A DNA stretch of 64,000 nucleotides from UM-FILTER-38-24 sp041663205 (GCA_041663205.1 JBAZQZ010000003.1:23644-87643), one strand, 5' to 3'. Counted from the stretch's first letter, positions 15,731 to 29,336 are shown. A program made the numbers and translations. The notes: generated by a model not told the origin, from the sequence alone.

Positions 15731-16486
15731 ATGAGTGGTGATGCAAGACATGCCGAGTCTATCGGATTCCCTGTTGAGGAAGTTAGTACGGATGCAGGGG
15801 TTGACACTCGTGCGCGATCCATTGATTACGTGACTCCTTCTTGGCAGGTGAATGCGGGAGGAAACGGAGGTGGCAGTGAAGGAGGACCGGCCGGGGCAAT
15901 GGAAGCCGGGAACTCTTCTCCGGAAGCCATAGATGAGGGTGTCGGTTCTTTGGGATTATGCAGGATGATTGAGTCTGCGAGGGCGGCATTTGTTATGCGT
16001 TTTAAGGCTTTTTTGGCCAAGAATTTCGGTGGCATTGATTTGGGTGTTGATTTTGGAGCCTTGAGATTTTCCGCTGTCAGCGGGGAAGGCGGGCAGTTTT
16101 TGAGGGTGGAAGGGTTAAACGATTATCCTGTTTCCGTTGAGGGAGTGGACGTTTCGTTTTCTCAGCTTTGTTCTACGGAGGGGTTGAGAGTAACACCGAG
16201 GGGAGCTTTGTTTGAATTGGAAATTCCCGTTGATCTTTTTGATAGTAGGCCGGCGGTTAAGGGACAAATGCCGGAACAGGTGAATGTTGCGAGCCAAGTC
16301 GGGGTATCCGGGGCCGGCGAAGTGCCGGTTGCACCGCTTTCTGAGGCAACGAGGGTTTGGCCAACAGCTCAGTCTCCCGGTTCTGTTGCCGGAGCAATTC
16401 AAGAGAGAGTGTCCAGCGCTGTTCCCGAATTACCTCCTCGCAGGGATGATGAAAGCATGGGGTTTGTGCCCGGTTCGATTGGATAA
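15731..16486 (+). CDS. Unknown protein, member 3 of the rpsJ-flanking group
   Basis: 251 residues. The N-terminal 75 residues are low-complexity and Gly/Ala-rich. A compact domain follows (about 77-178), with LNDYPVSVEGVDVSFSQLCS and then TEGLRVTPRGALFELEIPVD, similar in pattern to the genes at 13934 and 14684. The last 70 residues are Pro/Val/Ala-rich and probably disordered. It has an excellent promoter and a strong terminator shared convergently with tuf. No known function. Confidence 0.7.
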   Translation: MSGDARHAESIGFPVEEVSTDAGVDTRARSIDYVTPSWQVNAGGNGGGSEGGPAGAMEAGNSSPEAIDEGVGSLGLCRMIESARAAFVMRFKAFLAKNFGGIDLGVDFGALRFSAVSGEGGQFLRVEGLNDYPVSVEGVDVSFSQLCSTEGLRVTPRGALFELEIPVDLFDSRPAVKGQMPEQVNVASQVGVSGAGEVPVAPLSEATRVWPTAQSPGSVAGAIQERVSSAVPELPPRRDDESMGFVPGSIG

Positions 16487-16499
16487 AAGAAGTTGAATC

Positions 16500-16535
16500 A
16501 AAAAAAGACCCCCGGGTTAGGGAGGTCTTTTTAAA
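16500..16535. terminator. Bidirectional intrinsic terminator between tuf and the unknown gene
   Basis: AAAAAGACC (16502-16510) pairs perfectly with GGTCTTTTT (16524-16532), extended by C/G pairs around a small loop. It has an A-run before and a T-run after, so it works from either side. It separates two convergent genes. Confidence 0.9.
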
Positions 16536-16568
16536 ATTTTCGTGAATCGATTTTCGGAGAGAGTCGTA

Positions 16569-17762
16569 TTACTGAAGAATCTTTGAGATAACTCCGGCTC
16601 CGACTGTTCTTCCACCTTCGCGGATAGCGAAACGTGTTCCTTCGTCCAAGGCGATAGGAGCTCCAAGTGTGATTACCATTTTGATGTTATCTCCAGGCAT
16701 AACCATTTCGACACCTGCAGGAAGCTCAACAGCTCCTGTAACGTCTGTGGTTCGGATGTAGAATTGTGGTCTGTATCCTTTGAAGAATGGAGTGTGTCTT
16801 CCTCCTTCATCTTTAGTCAAAACGTAAACCTCAGAATCAAATTTTGTGTGAGGAGTGATTGAACCCGGTTTTGCAATAACTTGTCCTCTTTCAATTTCTT
16901 CTCTTTCAATACCTCTAAGCAAAAGTCCGACGTTGTCTCCGGCTTGTCCTTGGTCAAGGCTTTTTTTGAACATTTCAACACCTGTAACAGTGACTTTTCT
17001 TGTTTCTTTAACTCCGACGATTTCAACTTCTTCATTTACTTTAACAACTCCTTTTTCAATTCTTCCTGTTGCAACCGTTCCTCTACCTTTGATAGAGAAA
17101 ACGTCTTCAACTGACATCAAGAATGGTTTGTCCAATTCGCGAACCGGCTCCGGAATGTAGTTGTCCAAAGCTTCAAGAAGATCAAGAATCGGTTTTGCCG
17201 CTGCTGGATCTTCAGGATGTTCCATTGCTTTTAAAGCTGATCCTCTAATGATAGGAGTTTCATCTCCCGGATATTCGTATTTTTTTAGAAGTTCGCGGAT
17301 TTCCATTTCTGAAAGGTCTGCGATTTCAGGGTCCGCCATGTCCATCTTGTTCATGAAAACAACGATGTATGGGACATTTACCTGATGAGCCAAAAGAATG
17401 TGTTCACGAGTTTGTGGCATCGGGCCGTCTGCGGCGGATACTACAAGAATAGCTCCGTCCATTTGTGCCGCTCCGGTGATCATGTTTTTTACATAATCGG
17501 CGTGTCCAGGACAGTCAACGTGAGCATAATGTCTTTTTGCCGTTTCGTACTCCTGGTGTGAGGTAGCGATAGTGATACCTCTAGCTTTTTCTTCAGGAGC
17601 GTTGTCAATTTGGGCGTATGTTACCGCCTTGTTTCCGCCTCCGAAGTTTTTTGCGGCAACCATAGTGATTGCAGCTGTGAGAGTTGTCTTACCGTGGTCA
17701 ACGTGGCCGATTGTACCGACGTTTACGTGTGGCTTGTTTCTCACAAATACTCCTTCTGCCAT
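16569..17762 (-). CDS. tuf: Elongation factor Tu
   Basis: GTPase that delivers aminoacyl-tRNA to the ribosome. The 397-residue product starts MAEGVFVRNKPHVNVGTIGH, then DHGKTT of the P-loop. The switch II DCPGHADYVKNM and guanine-specificity NKMD motifs follow, with complete beta-barrel domains 2 and 3. The ATG at 17762 is chosen because the upstream frame is noncoding leader with its own promoter. It lies downstream of fusA as in standard str operons. Confidence 0.98.
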   Translation of the reverse strand: MAEGVFVRNKPHVNVGTIGHVDHGKTTLTAAITMVAAKNFGGGNKAVTYAQIDNAPEEKARGITIATSHQEYETAKRHYAHVDCPGHADYVKNMITGAAQMDGAILVVSAADGPMPQTREHILLAHQVNVPYIVVFMNKMDMADPEIADLSEMEIRELLKKYEYPGDETPIIRGSALKAMEHPEDPAAAKPILDLLEALDNYIPEPVRELDKPFLMSVEDVFSIKGRGTVATGRIEKGVVKVNEEVEIVGVKETRKVTVTGVEMFKKSLDQGQAGDNVGLLLRGIEREEIERGQVIAKPGSITPHTKFDSEVYVLTKDEGGRHTPFFKGYRPQFYIRTTDVTGAVELPAGVEMVMPGDNIKMVITLGAPIALDEGTRFAIREGGRTVGAGVISKILQ

Positions 17763-17844
17763 ATTGGTGTTGTTAAAATGATATTTAAATAATTGGGTGC
17801 TGGCTGAAACCTGCGGTAAGATTGCCGAGTTCAACAGCCCCGGA

Positions 17845-17873
17845 AATATATACGAGAATTTAGGGTAATGCAA
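17845..17873 (-). promoter_or_regulatory. Promoter of tuf
   Basis: Minus strand TTGCAT (17868-17873), 17 bp, TATATT (17845-17850), 83 bp before the tuf start. The leader can form a GGCTG...CAGCC hairpin. It allows tuf expression independent of fusA. Confidence 0.65.
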
Positions 17874-17883
17874 GAGGAATTTT

Positions 17884-19974
17884 TTACTTCGTTCCCGTGC
17901 GTTTTGCGATGATGGTTTCGGCGACATTACGTGGGACTTTTTCGTAGAAGCCGAATTCCATTGTGTAATTTCCGCGGCCTTGGGTCATTGAGCGAAGGTC
18001 GGTTGCGTAACCGAACATTTCAGACAACGGGATTGTGGCTTTGATGAATTTGACCATTGTGCGGTCGCCGGTTTCAAGGATTTGTCCGCGGCGAGAGCTG
18101 ATATTTCCCATTACGTCTCCAAAATAATTTTCAGGAACGACAACTTCCACTTTCATGATAGGCTCAAGGATAACCGGATTTGCGGCTTTTGTTCCGCTTT
18201 GGAATGCGAGTGATCCGGCGATTTTGAATGCCATTTCGGAAGAATCCACTTCATGGAAGCTTCCATCTATAAGTTCGGCTTTGATGTCCACTACCGGATA
18301 TCCCGCTGTAATTCCTCTGGTAAGCGCTTCTTGGATACCTTTGTCAACGGCCGGAATGAATTCTCTTGGGATTTTTCCTCCGACAATTGAATTGACGAAT
18401 TCGTATCCTTTTCCTGGTTCTTGCGGGTAAAGTTTTAGAATTACGTGTCCGTATTGTCCACGTCCACCGGATTGTTTTGCGTATTTCTCTTCACATCTTA
18501 CTTCTTTTGTAATTGTTTCTCTGTATGCAACTTGCGGAGCACCGATGTTTGCTTCGACTTTGAATTCTCTTTTCATGCGATCAACGATGATGTCGAGGTG
18601 AAGTTCTCCCATTCCGGCGATGATTGTTTGGCCGGTTTCCTGGTCTGAATTTACACGGAATGTCGGATCTTCTTCAGCAAGTTTTTGAAGAGCCAATCCC
18701 ATTTTTTCCTGGTCGGCTTTTGTTTTCGGTTCAACTGCGATTCTGATAACAGGTTCCGGGAATGTTATTGATTCAAGCAAAACGGGATGTGCAGGGTCGC
18801 AAAGCGTGTTTCCTGTTGTTGTCGATTTTAGTCCGACTAATGCGGCGATGTCTCCGGCGTGTACGACTTTGATTTCTTCTCTGTTGTTTGAGTGCATTTG
18901 GAGAATACGACCGACTCTTTCTTTACTGTCTTTTGTCGCATTCAGCAAATAGCTTCCTGCTTCGAGTGTTCCCGAATAAACGCGGAAATAGCAGAGCGAT
19001 CCCACAAACGGGTCTGTCGCGATTTTGAATGCAAGCGCTGTGAATGGTTCTTTTGCGTCGGGATGTCTTTCGATGTCCGCTCCTGTTTTTATGTCTATCG
19101 CTTTGATAGGAGGCAGATCGTGCGGGCTTGGAAGGTATGCGCAAACTGCGTTCAAAAGCAATTGAACTCCTTTGTTTTGCAGTGCTGTTCCGCACATGAC
19201 CGGGAAAAGTTTTGTGTGAATTACGGCTTTTCTTAGCGCGGCTTTGAGCTCTTCAACTGAAATTTCTTGTCCGTTTATGAATTTTTCCATCAATGCGTCG
19301 TCGTGTTCGGAGACTTTTTCAACCAATGTTGCGCGGAATTCTTCCATTTTTTCTTTCATGTCCTCGGGAACCGGAATTTCGATTACTTTTTCTCCTTTGT
19401 CTCCTTCAAACGTGTATGCTTTTCTTTCGACGAGATCGACCATTCCGCTGAAATCTTTTTCAAGTCCGATAGGAAGCTGAATGGCTACCGCATGCGGATT
19501 TAGCCTTTTGTGGATCGAGTCCAAACTCATGTAAAAATCGCCTCCGATTTTGTCCATTTTGTTTATGAAAGCGATACGTGGAACATCGTATTTATCGGCT
19601 TGTCTCCATACTGTTTCGGATTGTGGTTCAACTCCCATCGCTCCGTCGAAAACGCAAACTCCACCGTCAAGTACGCGAAGCGAGCGTTCCACTTCAACCG
19701 TGAAATCCACGTGTCCCGGGGTGTCGATAAGATTTATTCTGTATTTTTGCCCTTCCGGAGTTGTCCAAAAACATGTTGTTGCGGCTGATGTGATCGTAAT
19801 TCCTCTTTCTCTTTCCTGGTCCATCCAGTCCATTACTGCGGCGCCTTCGTGAACTTCACCGATTTTGTATGATTTTCCCGTGTAAAACAAAACACGTTCC
19901 GAAACTGTCGTTTTTCCGGCGTCAATATGCGCAATGATACCGATGTTGCGTAAATTTCTTAAATCGTCTGCCAT
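17884..19974 (-). CDS. fusA: Elongation factor G
   Basis: Translocation GTPase, 696 residues, the normal length. It starts MADDLRNLRNIGIIAHIDAG, then KTTVSERVLFYTG. Switch II DTPGHVDFTVEVERSL, the NKMDK motif, domain III and the C-terminal domains (GKIPREFIPAVDKGIQEAL, QGRGNYTMEFGFYEKVP) are all intact. It is 30 bp after rpsG. Confidence 0.98.
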   Translation of the reverse strand: MADDLRNLRNIGIIAHIDAGKTTVSERVLFYTGKSYKIGEVHEGAAVMDWMDQERERGITITSAATTCFWTTPEGQKYRINLIDTPGHVDFTVEVERSLRVLDGGVCVFDGAMGVEPQSETVWRQADKYDVPRIAFINKMDKIGGDFYMSLDSIHKRLNPHAVAIQLPIGLEKDFSGMVDLVERKAYTFEGDKGEKVIEIPVPEDMKEKMEEFRATLVEKVSEHDDALMEKFINGQEISVEELKAALRKAVIHTKLFPVMCGTALQNKGVQLLLNAVCAYLPSPHDLPPIKAIDIKTGADIERHPDAKEPFTALAFKIATDPFVGSLCYFRVYSGTLEAGSYLLNATKDSKERVGRILQMHSNNREEIKVVHAGDIAALVGLKSTTTGNTLCDPAHPVLLESITFPEPVIRIAVEPKTKADQEKMGLALQKLAEEDPTFRVNSDQETGQTIIAGMGELHLDIIVDRMKREFKVEANIGAPQVAYRETITKEVRCEEKYAKQSGGRGQYGHVILKLYPQEPGKGYEFVNSIVGGKIPREFIPAVDKGIQEALTRGITAGYPVVDIKAELIDGSFHEVDSSEMAFKIAGSLAFQSGTKAANPVILEPIMKVEVVVPENYFGDVMGNISSRRGQILETGDRTMVKFIKATIPLSEMFGYATDLRSMTQGRGNYTMEFGFYEKVPRNVAETIIAKRTGTK

Positions 19975-20004
19975 GTTTTTTGGTAATTAGTTTTAAAAGA
20001 TTTT

Positions 20005-20466
20005 TTAATATTTTGCCAAATGAGCGAAGGCTTTGTTGGCTTGTGCCATGCGATGCATATCTTCTTTTTTCTTGAATGCCGTTCCTTGTTCGTTTGATGC
20101 TTCGACAATTTCACCGGCTAAGCGCTGGGCCATTGTTCCGCTTTTTTTGCCTCTTGATGATTGAATCAGCCATCTGCAAGCCACCGCCAACTGTCTGTCC
20201 GGTTTGACTTCCATAGGGATTTGATAAACCGCGCCTCCGATTCTTTTTGCTTTGATTTCGAGTTGCGGTTTTATGTTTTCAATGGCTGTCTTGAATACTT
20301 TTTCAGGATCGCCTGATGTTTTTTTGCTGATAATTTTTAATGTTTCATTGAAAATTTTTCTGGCTGTGGATTTTTTCCCGGCAAGCATTATGTAGTTTAT
20401 AAACTTTTCTTGCATCGGGGATGATTCTTCCGGGACGAATTTTTTGATTGCTTTATAGTTTGCCAT
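20005..20466 (-). CDS. rpsG: Ribosomal protein S7 (uS7)
   Basis: 153-residue 30S head assembly initiator. YQIPMEVKPDRQLAVACRWL and the C-terminal KKEDMHRMAQANKAFAHLAKY are typical. It is 12 bp downstream of rpsL. Confidence 0.97.
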   Translation of the reverse strand: MANYKAIKKFVPEESSPMQEKFINYIMLAGKKSTARKIFNETLKIISKKTSGDPEKVFKTAIENIKPQLEIKAKRIGGAVYQIPMEVKPDRQLAVACRWLIQSSRGKKSGTMAQRLAGEIVEASNEQGTAFKKKEDMHRMAQANKAFAHLAKY

Positions 20467-20478
20467 ATTTATGGATTT

Positions 20479-20892
20479 TTATGCTTTAGGTTTTTTTGTG
20501 CCATATCTTGAACGGCTTTTATTCCGTTTTTGAACTCCTTGCGTGTCGAGGCTTCCTCTTATTATGTGATATTTCACTCCCGGTAAATCTTTGACTCTTC
20601 CTCCTCTTACGATTACGACCGAGTGCTCTTGCAGATTGTGGCCTTCTCCCGGGATGTACGCTGAAACTTCAACTCCGTTTGTGAGACGTACTCTGGCGAT
20701 TTTACGCAAAGCTGAGTTTGGTTTTTTTGGAGTCATTGTTGTGACTCTTGTACATACTCCGCGTTTTTGCGGGCATGACAGCGCGTTTGATTTTGTCTTC
20801 AAGTGATTGAATATCGATTGAAGAGCAGGTGATTTGCTTTTCTTTGAAGTGTTCCTTCTTGGCTTTCTGATCAGTTGATTTATTGTTGGCAT
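20479..20892 (-). CDS. rpsL: Ribosomal protein S12 (uS12)
   Basis: 137-residue decoding-centre protein. MPTINQLIRKPRR, CPQKRGVCTRV, TTMTPKKPNSALRKIARVRL and GEGHNLQEHSVVIVRGGRVK-like blocks are all present. The streptomycin-site PKKPNSALRK is wild type. The 76-bp gap to rpoC holds no convincing promoter. Confidence 0.98.
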   Translation of the reverse strand: MPTINQLIRKPRRNTSKKSKSPALQSIFNHLKTKSNALSCPQKRGVCTRVTTMTPKKPNSALRKIARVRLTNGVEVSAYIPGEGHNLQEHSVVIVRGGRVKDLPGVKYHIIRGSLDTQGVQKRNKSRSRYGTKKPKA

Positions 20893-20968
20893 GTGGATTT
20901 TATTAGATATATGCCCGGCTTTACGCTTGGCTAATTTATATTAAGTTTTTGTTAAAAGCAAGATAAAA

Positions 20969-23900
20969 CTATATTACCGGCAACATTTTCTTTTCTTCCT
21001 CTATCACTTCTTCGACTTCTTCGGCTCTTTTTTCGAGTGTTTTCGTCTGTGCTTTCACTTGTTCGACCAATTCTTTGTTCTTTCTTCTGAATGTTTCTCC
21101 GGCAGGGATTAATTTTCCTATAATCACGTTTTCTTTTAATCCTTCAAGGCGATCCATTCGGCTTGTTGTAGAGGCTTCGACGAGTACGCGGATTGTTTCC
21201 TGGAATGACGCGGCGGATAGCCAGCTTTCTGTGTGTAAAGCCACTCTTGTAAGTCCGAGAAGCAGGCGTTCTCCTTTCGCTTTCGATTTCGCTTTTGCGT
21301 TTATTCTGTTGAATTTGATGATGTCTGTGATTTCTCCCGGCAAAAATTCCGTGTCGCCACTGTCGATAATGCGCATCTTCGAGAGCATTTGTCTTGCGAC
21401 TATTTCGATGTGTTTGTCATTGATGCTTTGTCCTTGTGACGCGTAAATTGTTTGTACCTCTGTGACGATGTATTTTTGAACAGTGTATGTGTCCGTGAGT
21501 CTTAGCAATTGTTTTAAGTCCAAATGTCCGTTTGTCAGAGGTTGGCCTTTGTTTACCATCGTGTTGTCTTTGACAATAACGCTTCTTCCGACCGGGACTT
21601 TGTATACTTTTTCGATCGGGCCTTCGCTTCTGATCACTATTCTTTCAGCGTCTGCGACGACAACTTTTCCGCTTCCTTCAGCCTTGATTGTGTTTTTTGC
21701 CCCTTCGGCTCTTGCGATTATTGTTTTTTCGTTTACTTTGTCGCCTTTCTTTACGACCGGTTCGAGATCCGAAGTCATTACATATTCAACTTCAACCGAA
21801 TCTTGAGAGGTGACTGTGAGTTCTGTTTGTTTGCCTTTTTGTGAGACTTTCAGTTTTCCTTCTATTTCTGAAATTATTGCAGGTTTTTTCGGGGTGCGTG
21901 CTTCGAAAAGCTCTTCAACACGGGTCAAACCCTGAGTGATGTCGCTTCCTTCGGCAACTCCTCCCATGTGGAAGGTTCTCATGGTAAGCTGTGTTCCCGG
22001 TTCGCCGATACTCTGTGCGGCGATGATTCCGACCGCTGTTCCGAGATCGACTTCTTTGTTTGTTCCGAGGTCTTTTCCGTAACATTTGATACAAATTCCA
22101 CCTTCCGTTTTACATGTCATAATTGAGCGAACCAGCGCAGAGGTTACTCCGAATTCATGGATTTTTTTCAATGTGTCTTTTTCGATGATTGAGCCTCTTT
22201 TGAGAACCACTTTGCCTTTCGGATCTTTCAAGTCTTCCGCGAGAGTTCTTCCGTAAACGCGCGTTTCGAATTTTTCTCCGATTTTTTCCGATTCTTCACG
22301 TGTGATTTCGTGTGGATGTGAGCATCCGCAATCGTATTCTCTGATTACCGTGTCCTGATTTGAGTCTACCAAACGACGTGTCAAATATCCGGCTTCGGCG
22401 GTCTTTAGGGCCGTGTCTGATTTTCCTTTTCGTCCTCCGTGAGTGGCGATGAAGTACTCAAGAATTGTAAATCCTTCTTTCAAGTTTGATTTAACAGGAA
22501 GTTCGATGGTTTTTCCGGCAGGGTTTGCGACGAGTCCTTTGATACCGCAGAGCTGTGTGATTTGTCCCCAGTTTCCGCGGGCTCCGGAGTCGATCATGTA
22601 ATAAATGCTGTTTGATTCCTCTACGCTTTTAATCATCACCGATGTGATATCGGATTTCGCCTGTGTCCAAATTTTGATTGTGTGGAGGTATCTTTCGTCG
22701 TCGGTAACAAGTCCTTTCCAGTATTGGTTGTTGATTTGTTTTACTGTTTCTGATGCGTTGTCGATGATCGCGGTTTTTTCTTTTGGAATTACCATATCGT
22801 TTTGTGCGATTGAAATTCCGGATTTTGTCGCGAATTTGAATCCGAGGTCTTTCAAATTATCCGCAAGAATCGCCGTTTTTGCTTCTCCCAAATGCTCGAA
22901 ACATTCCGTTACAAGATTTGAAAGCTGTTTTTTGCCCATGTTTTCGTTGCAGTAGGGGAGGCCTTGCGGCAGGAAGCTGTTGAAGATAAGTCTTCCGACT
23001 GTTGTTTCCAGGATTTCTCCTTTTACTCTTGATTTTATCGGGGCGTGAAGTTCTACGTGTCCGCTTTGGTAAGCGAAAACCGCTTCTTCAGTGTTTGCGA
23101 AGACCATGCCTTTTCCTTTTGCGTCTTTGATAAGTCTTGTCAGGTAGTAGCAGCCCAAAACCATGTCTTGGATAGGTGTGACGATAGGTTCTCCGGCTGA
23201 AGGTTTAAGCAGGTTTTTCGTGGAAACCATGAGGGATTTTGCCTCAAGTTGCGCGTTTTTTGAAAGAGGTACGTGGATGGCCATTTGGTCTCCGTCGAAG
23301 TCGGCGTTGAAAGCCGTACAAACGAGCGGATGGACTTGGATGGCTTTTCCTTCGATAAGAATCGGTTGGAATGCTTGAATTCCGAGCCTGTGAAGGGTCG
23401 GGGCGCGATTCAAAAGTACGTAATGATCTTTTGTGACCTCTTCAAGAATATCCCAAACTTCACGTTTTGATGATTGGATTAATCTTTCCGCGTTTTTGAT
23501 GTTGTGTGCGTAGCCGTCTCTGATAAGTCTTCCGATGATGAACGGTTTGAACAGTTCAAGAGCCATTATTTTCGGAACTCCACATTGATGTAGTTTTAGT
23601 TTTGGTCCAATGATAATTACGGAACGTCCTGAGTAATCGACACGTTTTCCAAGCAAGTTTTGTCTGAAACGTCCTTGTTTTCCTTTCAACATGTCCGACA
23701 AAGAACGTAGTTTTCGTTTATCTCCCGAGGAGAAAACGGTTTTTCCTTGTCTCGCGCTGTTGTTTAAAAGTGTATCGACCGCTTCCTGAAGCATTCTTTT
23801 CTCATTTCGGCAGATTACTTCAGGGGCGCCGATCGAGAGAAGTCTTTTTAGACGGTTGTTTCTGTTGATTACGCGTCGGTAAAGGTCGTTTAGGTCTGAA

Positions 23901-24958
23901 GCCGCGAATCTTCCTCCGTCGAGTTGAACCATCGGGCGAAGATCCGGCGGGATTACGGGAAGGACTGTCATAATGAACCATTCCGGGCGGATGTTCGCTT
24001 TTAGCAGGCTTCCGGCCAATTTGATTCTTTTGATGATTTTTTTCTGTTTTTGTCCCGTTGATCTTTTGGATTCTTTTTTCTGTTCTTCGATAAGTTTTTC
24101 GAGATCGACTGCGGCGATGATTTCGCGTAGCGTCTCAGCTCCGGTGCCCGCTTTGAAGACGTGACCGAATTTCATCGCAAGTTTTCTGTATTCGATTTCA
24201 GAGTAGACTTTTCCAACCTTAAGTTTTTCGAGGGATTCTTTCATTTCCGAATGTTGGTAGTCCAATTCTTCCGTTCTTCTTGCGAATTCTTTTTCGATTT
24301 CAATTTCTCTTTTCTTTTTGTCTTCCGCTGTTTTTGCGCTTTCCGCCGTCAAAAGTTCGTCTTTGAATTCTTTTTGTATCGTTTTTTTCTGACCCTTGTA
24401 TTCATTGTGAACCGTTTCGAGGGCTGTGAGTCTTTCTTTGTCGTCGACTTGAGAAACCACGTATGCCGCGAAATACACAACTTGTTCCAATGTTTTAATC
24501 GGAAGGTCTAAAAGAAGCCCGATTCTGCTCGGAGTTGATCTCAAAAACCAGATGTGGGTAACCGGTACGGCCAATTTTATGTGGGCCATTCTTTCTCTTC
24601 TTACTGCGGATTTTGTGACTTCGACTCCGCATTTTTCACAAACGACACCTTTGTATCTTATTCGTTTGTATTTTCCGCAATAACATTCCCAGTTTTTTGT
24701 CGGTCCGAATATTTTTTCGCAGAAAAGACCATCTCTTTCCGGCTTCTGGGTGCGGTAGTTGATGGTTTCAGGTTTTTTGACTTCGCCATGAGACCACGAA
24801 AGTATTTCTTCTGGAGATGCGACTGCAAGAGTAATCGCATTGAAGATTTCGGATTTCATGTTTTTGTTCTGATCCTGATTTCTTTCCTGACTTCTGTCTT
24901 GATTTCTTGGGCTTTTGTCCTTTGAAATCTGTTCTTTGGTTGTTTTTTCTTTAACCAT
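20969..24958 (-). CDS. rpoC: RNA polymerase subunit beta'
   Basis: 1329 residues. The catalytic NADFDGDQM, whose three Asp bind Mg2+, is at about residues 549-557. Zinc finger 1 (CYCG...CEKCG) is at about 90-110. Zinc ribbon 2 (DCGC, then CKTEGGICIKC) is at about 877-962. The trigger-loop region AAQSIGEPGTQLTMRTFHMG is intact. The first 33 residues are a Lys/Gln/Asn-rich extension; the more usual start may be Met34 (MKSEIFNAITLAVASPEEIL). It is preceded not by rpoB but by ssb. Stops with TAG. Confidence 0.98.
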   Translation of the reverse strand: MVKEKTTKEQISKDKSPRNQDRSQERNQDQNKNMKSEIFNAITLAVASPEEILSWSHGEVKKPETINYRTQKPERDGLFCEKIFGPTKNWECYCGKYKRIRYKGVVCEKCGVEVTKSAVRRERMAHIKLAVPVTHIWFLRSTPSRIGLLLDLPIKTLEQVVYFAAYVVSQVDDKERLTALETVHNEYKGQKKTIQKEFKDELLTAESAKTAEDKKKREIEIEKEFARRTEELDYQHSEMKESLEKLKVGKVYSEIEYRKLAMKFGHVFKAGTGAETLREIIAAVDLEKLIEEQKKESKRSTGQKQKKIIKRIKLAGSLLKANIRPEWFIMTVLPVIPPDLRPMVQLDGGRFAASDLNDLYRRVINRNNRLKRLLSIGAPEVICRNEKRMLQEAVDTLLNNSARQGKTVFSSGDKRKLRSLSDMLKGKQGRFRQNLLGKRVDYSGRSVIIIGPKLKLHQCGVPKIMALELFKPFIIGRLIRDGYAHNIKNAERLIQSSKREVWDILEEVTKDHYVLLNRAPTLHRLGIQAFQPILIEGKAIQVHPLVCTAFNADFDGDQMAIHVPLSKNAQLEAKSLMVSTKNLLKPSAGEPIVTPIQDMVLGCYYLTRLIKDAKGKGMVFANTEEAVFAYQSGHVELHAPIKSRVKGEILETTVGRLIFNSFLPQGLPYCNENMGKKQLSNLVTECFEHLGEAKTAILADNLKDLGFKFATKSGISIAQNDMVIPKEKTAIIDNASETVKQINNQYWKGLVTDDERYLHTIKIWTQAKSDITSVMIKSVEESNSIYYMIDSGARGNWGQITQLCGIKGLVANPAGKTIELPVKSNLKEGFTILEYFIATHGGRKGKSDTALKTAEAGYLTRRLVDSNQDTVIREYDCGCSHPHEITREESEKIGEKFETRVYGRTLAEDLKDPKGKVVLKRGSIIEKDTLKKIHEFGVTSALVRSIMTCKTEGGICIKCYGKDLGTNKEVDLGTAVGIIAAQSIGEPGTQLTMRTFHMGGVAEGSDITQGLTRVEELFEARTPKKPAIISEIEGKLKVSQKGKQTELTVTSQDSVEVEYVMTSDLEPVVKKGDKVNEKTIIARAEGAKNTIKAEGSGKVVVADAERIVIRSEGPIEKVYKVPVGRSVIVKDNTMVNKGQPLTNGHLDLKQLLRLTDTYTVQKYIVTEVQTIYASQGQSINDKHIEIVARQMLSKMRIIDSGDTEFLPGEITDIIKFNRINAKAKSKAKGERLLLGLTRVALHTESWLSAASFQETIRVLVEASTTSRMDRLEGLKENVIIGKLIPAGETFRRKNKELVEQVKAQTKTLEKRAEEVEEVIEEEKKMLPVI

Positions 24959-24988
24959 AATGTTTATAAGTTTTTAATGGTTTTTATA

Positions 24989-25447
24989 TTAAAGACCGAG
25001 GTCTTTATCGATATCATTTGGGATATTTTGGACTTCTTCTTCCGAAGGTTCATAAACGGGGGCGCTTTCTCCCGCCGTTTCTTCTTCGCTCGGGACATAT
25101 TCTCCTTCTCCCGCTCTTCGTTTTTCAAGGATTACAAGATCCTGGACCACGATTTCGGTTTTGAATTTTTTGACTCCTTCCGGGCTGTCCCAGCTGCGTG
25201 TTTTCAGGTATCCTTCGACGTAAACAAGATTTCCTTTTTTGATGTAGTTTGCACAGATTTCGGCAAGATGCGCCCATGCGACACATTCGTGGAATTCCGT
25301 TGATGCTTTTTTGTCGTTTCCTTTTGTGACCCATTGGCGGTTTGTTGCAACTCCGAATGTCGTGACGCTTTGTCCGTTTGGAGTTTGTCTCATTTCAGGG
25401 TCGCGAGTAAGGTTTCCGATTATTATTACTTTGTTTATTGATCTCAT
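24989..25447 (-). CDS. ssb: Single-stranded DNA-binding protein
   Basis: 152-residue OB-fold protein that coats ssDNA in replication and repair. MRSINKVIIIGNLTRDPEMR, FGVATNRQWVTK and YVEGYLKTRSWDSPEG match the family. The C-terminal 50 residues are acidic, but the last residues (DIDKDLGL) lack the terminal DIPF-type Phe tip. It lies between rpoB (27 bp) and rpoC (30 bp) in the same direction, an unusual place. Confidence 0.96.
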   Translation of the reverse strand: MRSINKVIIIGNLTRDPEMRQTPNGQSVTTFGVATNRQWVTKGNDKKASTEFHECVAWAHLAEICANYIKKGNLVYVEGYLKTRSWDSPEGVKKFKTEIVVQDLVILEKRRAGEGEYVPSEEETAGESAPVYEPSEEEVQNIPNDIDKDLGL

Positions 25448-25474
25448 AAATTTAATATTAAGTTGGTAATAAAA

Positions 25475-29197
<3,723 letters not shown>

Positions 29198-29277
29198 AAT
29201 AAAAAGGTGGTCAAAGTTTGCATATTGAAGACCAAATTTGCCATAACACATTCGTATTTGAAGGTCTTTGTGAGATA

Positions 29278-29336
29278 ATTCCGATTAATCAGAATTAATC
29301 ACTGTTTGATTCTATGGTATTTTGACGGGAAGTCAA
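29278..29336 (-). promoter_or_regulatory. Promoter and leader palindrome of rpoB
   Basis: Minus strand TTGACT (29331-29336), 16 bp, TAGAAT (29309-29314). Downstream in the leader, 29278-29295 is an 18-bp imperfect palindrome centred on GATTAATC (16 of 18 positions symmetric), a possible operator or RNA hairpin. Confidence 0.65.
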
